Origin: Streptomyces iakyrus
GTDB taxonomy: Bacteria > Actinomycetota > Actinomycetes > Streptomycetales > Streptomycetaceae
DNA: 63,072 bases
Reading direction: 5' to 3'
NCBI RefSeq assembly: GCF_000717055.1
Contig: NZ_JNXI01000031.1
Location: 1 to 63,072, forward strand
Each line of letters opens with the position of its first letter. Position 1 is the first letter of the stretch. The notes beneath the pieces are model-generated. The model worked only from the letters and a program-made list of their open reading frames with translations, ran no database searches and was not told the origin of the DNA. The position numbers and the translations under genes are program-made. This document shows, in pieces, positions 62,887-63,072 of this stretch.

Positions 62887-63072
62887 ATGCGTAACGCAGA
62901 TAGCTATCGCGGCGCTCGCCGCAACAACGCCCGCCGTGAAGGCTGGCTGAAGAAGTGGCGCAACGGCATGTTTGCCGTCGCCGCCAATGACAAGGCCAAG
63001 CTCAACGAGCGCGCTGTCATGGCGAACTCGGCACGCGAGGAAGCCGCCAGGGCGCTCGTCGCCGCTGGCGTC
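62887..63072 (+). CDS. Hypothetical protein, N-terminal part (gene continues at position 1)
   Basis: ATG 62887 follows CGGAG plus a run of ten C. The first residues are basic (MRNADSYRGARRNNARREGW). The frame is uninterrupted to the end and continues at base 100 of the left end, giving about 105 residues. See the entry at 1-231. Confidence 0.75.
   Translation, partial: MRNADSYRGARRNNARREGWLKKWRNGMFAVAANDKAKLNERAVMANSAREEAARALVAAGV
62974..63072. repeat. Direct terminal repeat, right copy (assembly overlap)
   Basis: Exact copy of bases 1-99. Removing one copy gives a 62,973-bp circular molecule. Confidence 0.95.

Noticed and set aside
1..63072. Diversity-generating retroelement or invertible fibre cassette
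   Set aside because: No reverse transcriptase, serine invertase or template/variable repeat pair was seen near the fibres.

Overview
The window is a complete genome of a temperate tailed phage (Caudoviricetes), cut at an arbitrary point of a circular assembly. The first 99 bases recur exactly as the last 99, and one small gene runs off the right end and resumes at the left end, so the unique length is 62,973 bp. Base composition is GC-rich. A GapR-like (DUF2312) protein, a TIGR02594-type peptidoglycan hydrolase and a half tRNA-Lys(CTT) attachment site suggest a GC-rich proteobacterial host, most likely an alphaproteobacterium; this is an inference. The phage is an integrase-encoding myovirus: its head genes are lambda-like (Nu1, A, W, B, C/Nu3, D, E order) and its contractile tail genes are Mu-like (sheath, tube, E/GT frameshift, tape measure, DNA-circularisation protein, gp44 to gp48, fibres).

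Layout. 1-10.5 kb (+): a replication/recombination operon with a DUF2800 nuclease, a DUF2815 ssDNA-binding protein, a GapR-like protein, an adenine methyltransferase, a family A DNA polymerase, an ECF-type sigma factor and a MazG-domain protein. 10.5-13.2 kb (+): an excisionase-like protein, a tyrosine integrase, attP and small genes. 13.2-14.4 kb (-): a membrane protein, a 35-aa membrane peptide and the XRE repressor. 14.5-18 kb (-): amidase-like hydrolase, HTH-phosphoesterase, Rz/Rz1, SAR endolysin and holin. 18-41.8 kb (-): fibres, baseplate, tail, neck, head and terminase in one direction. 41.8-42.3 kb: a GC-rich segment with a lambda-like candidate cos. 42.3-45.5 kb (+): eleven small accessory genes with visibly different composition, interrupted by three type II hammerhead ribozymes. 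45.5-46.3 kb: non-coding, with inverted repeats. 46.3-50 kb (-): a ParA-like ATPase, a GpZ-like tail protein, a candidate small RNA, a nucleotide kinase and small regulators. 50-50.5 kb: a candidate origin with about fifteen GGAAGGT/ACCTTCC heptamers. 50.5-58.7 kb (-): membrane peptides, primase-helicase and hypothetical genes. 58.8-63 kb (+): RuvC-like resolvase, SNF2-type helicase, cupin-like protein and others.

How it works together. About nineteen copies of a 21-bp pseudo-palindrome (TGTAAGGT, seven variable bases, then a weak mirror half) sit in intergenic gaps. Most lie inside the 17-bp spacer of a TTGACN promoter; a few lie between late genes with no promoter visible. This is the pattern of a genome-wide operator/stoperator system, and the XRE repressor is the obvious candidate binder. 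The strongest promoter, at about 48.03 kb, lacks this operator and so could be active in the lysogen; it is followed by a terminator, giving a candidate RNA of about 120 nt.

The most striking system is the accessory operon at 42.2-45.5 kb. One promoter-operator, three self-cleaving hammerheads and one terminator would cut a single transcript into four mRNAs of three, three, three and two cistrons. Each ribozyme begins on the G of the preceding TAG stop codon, so every cut leaves a 3' hairpin just after a stop and a 5'-OH hairpin just before the next ribosome-binding site.
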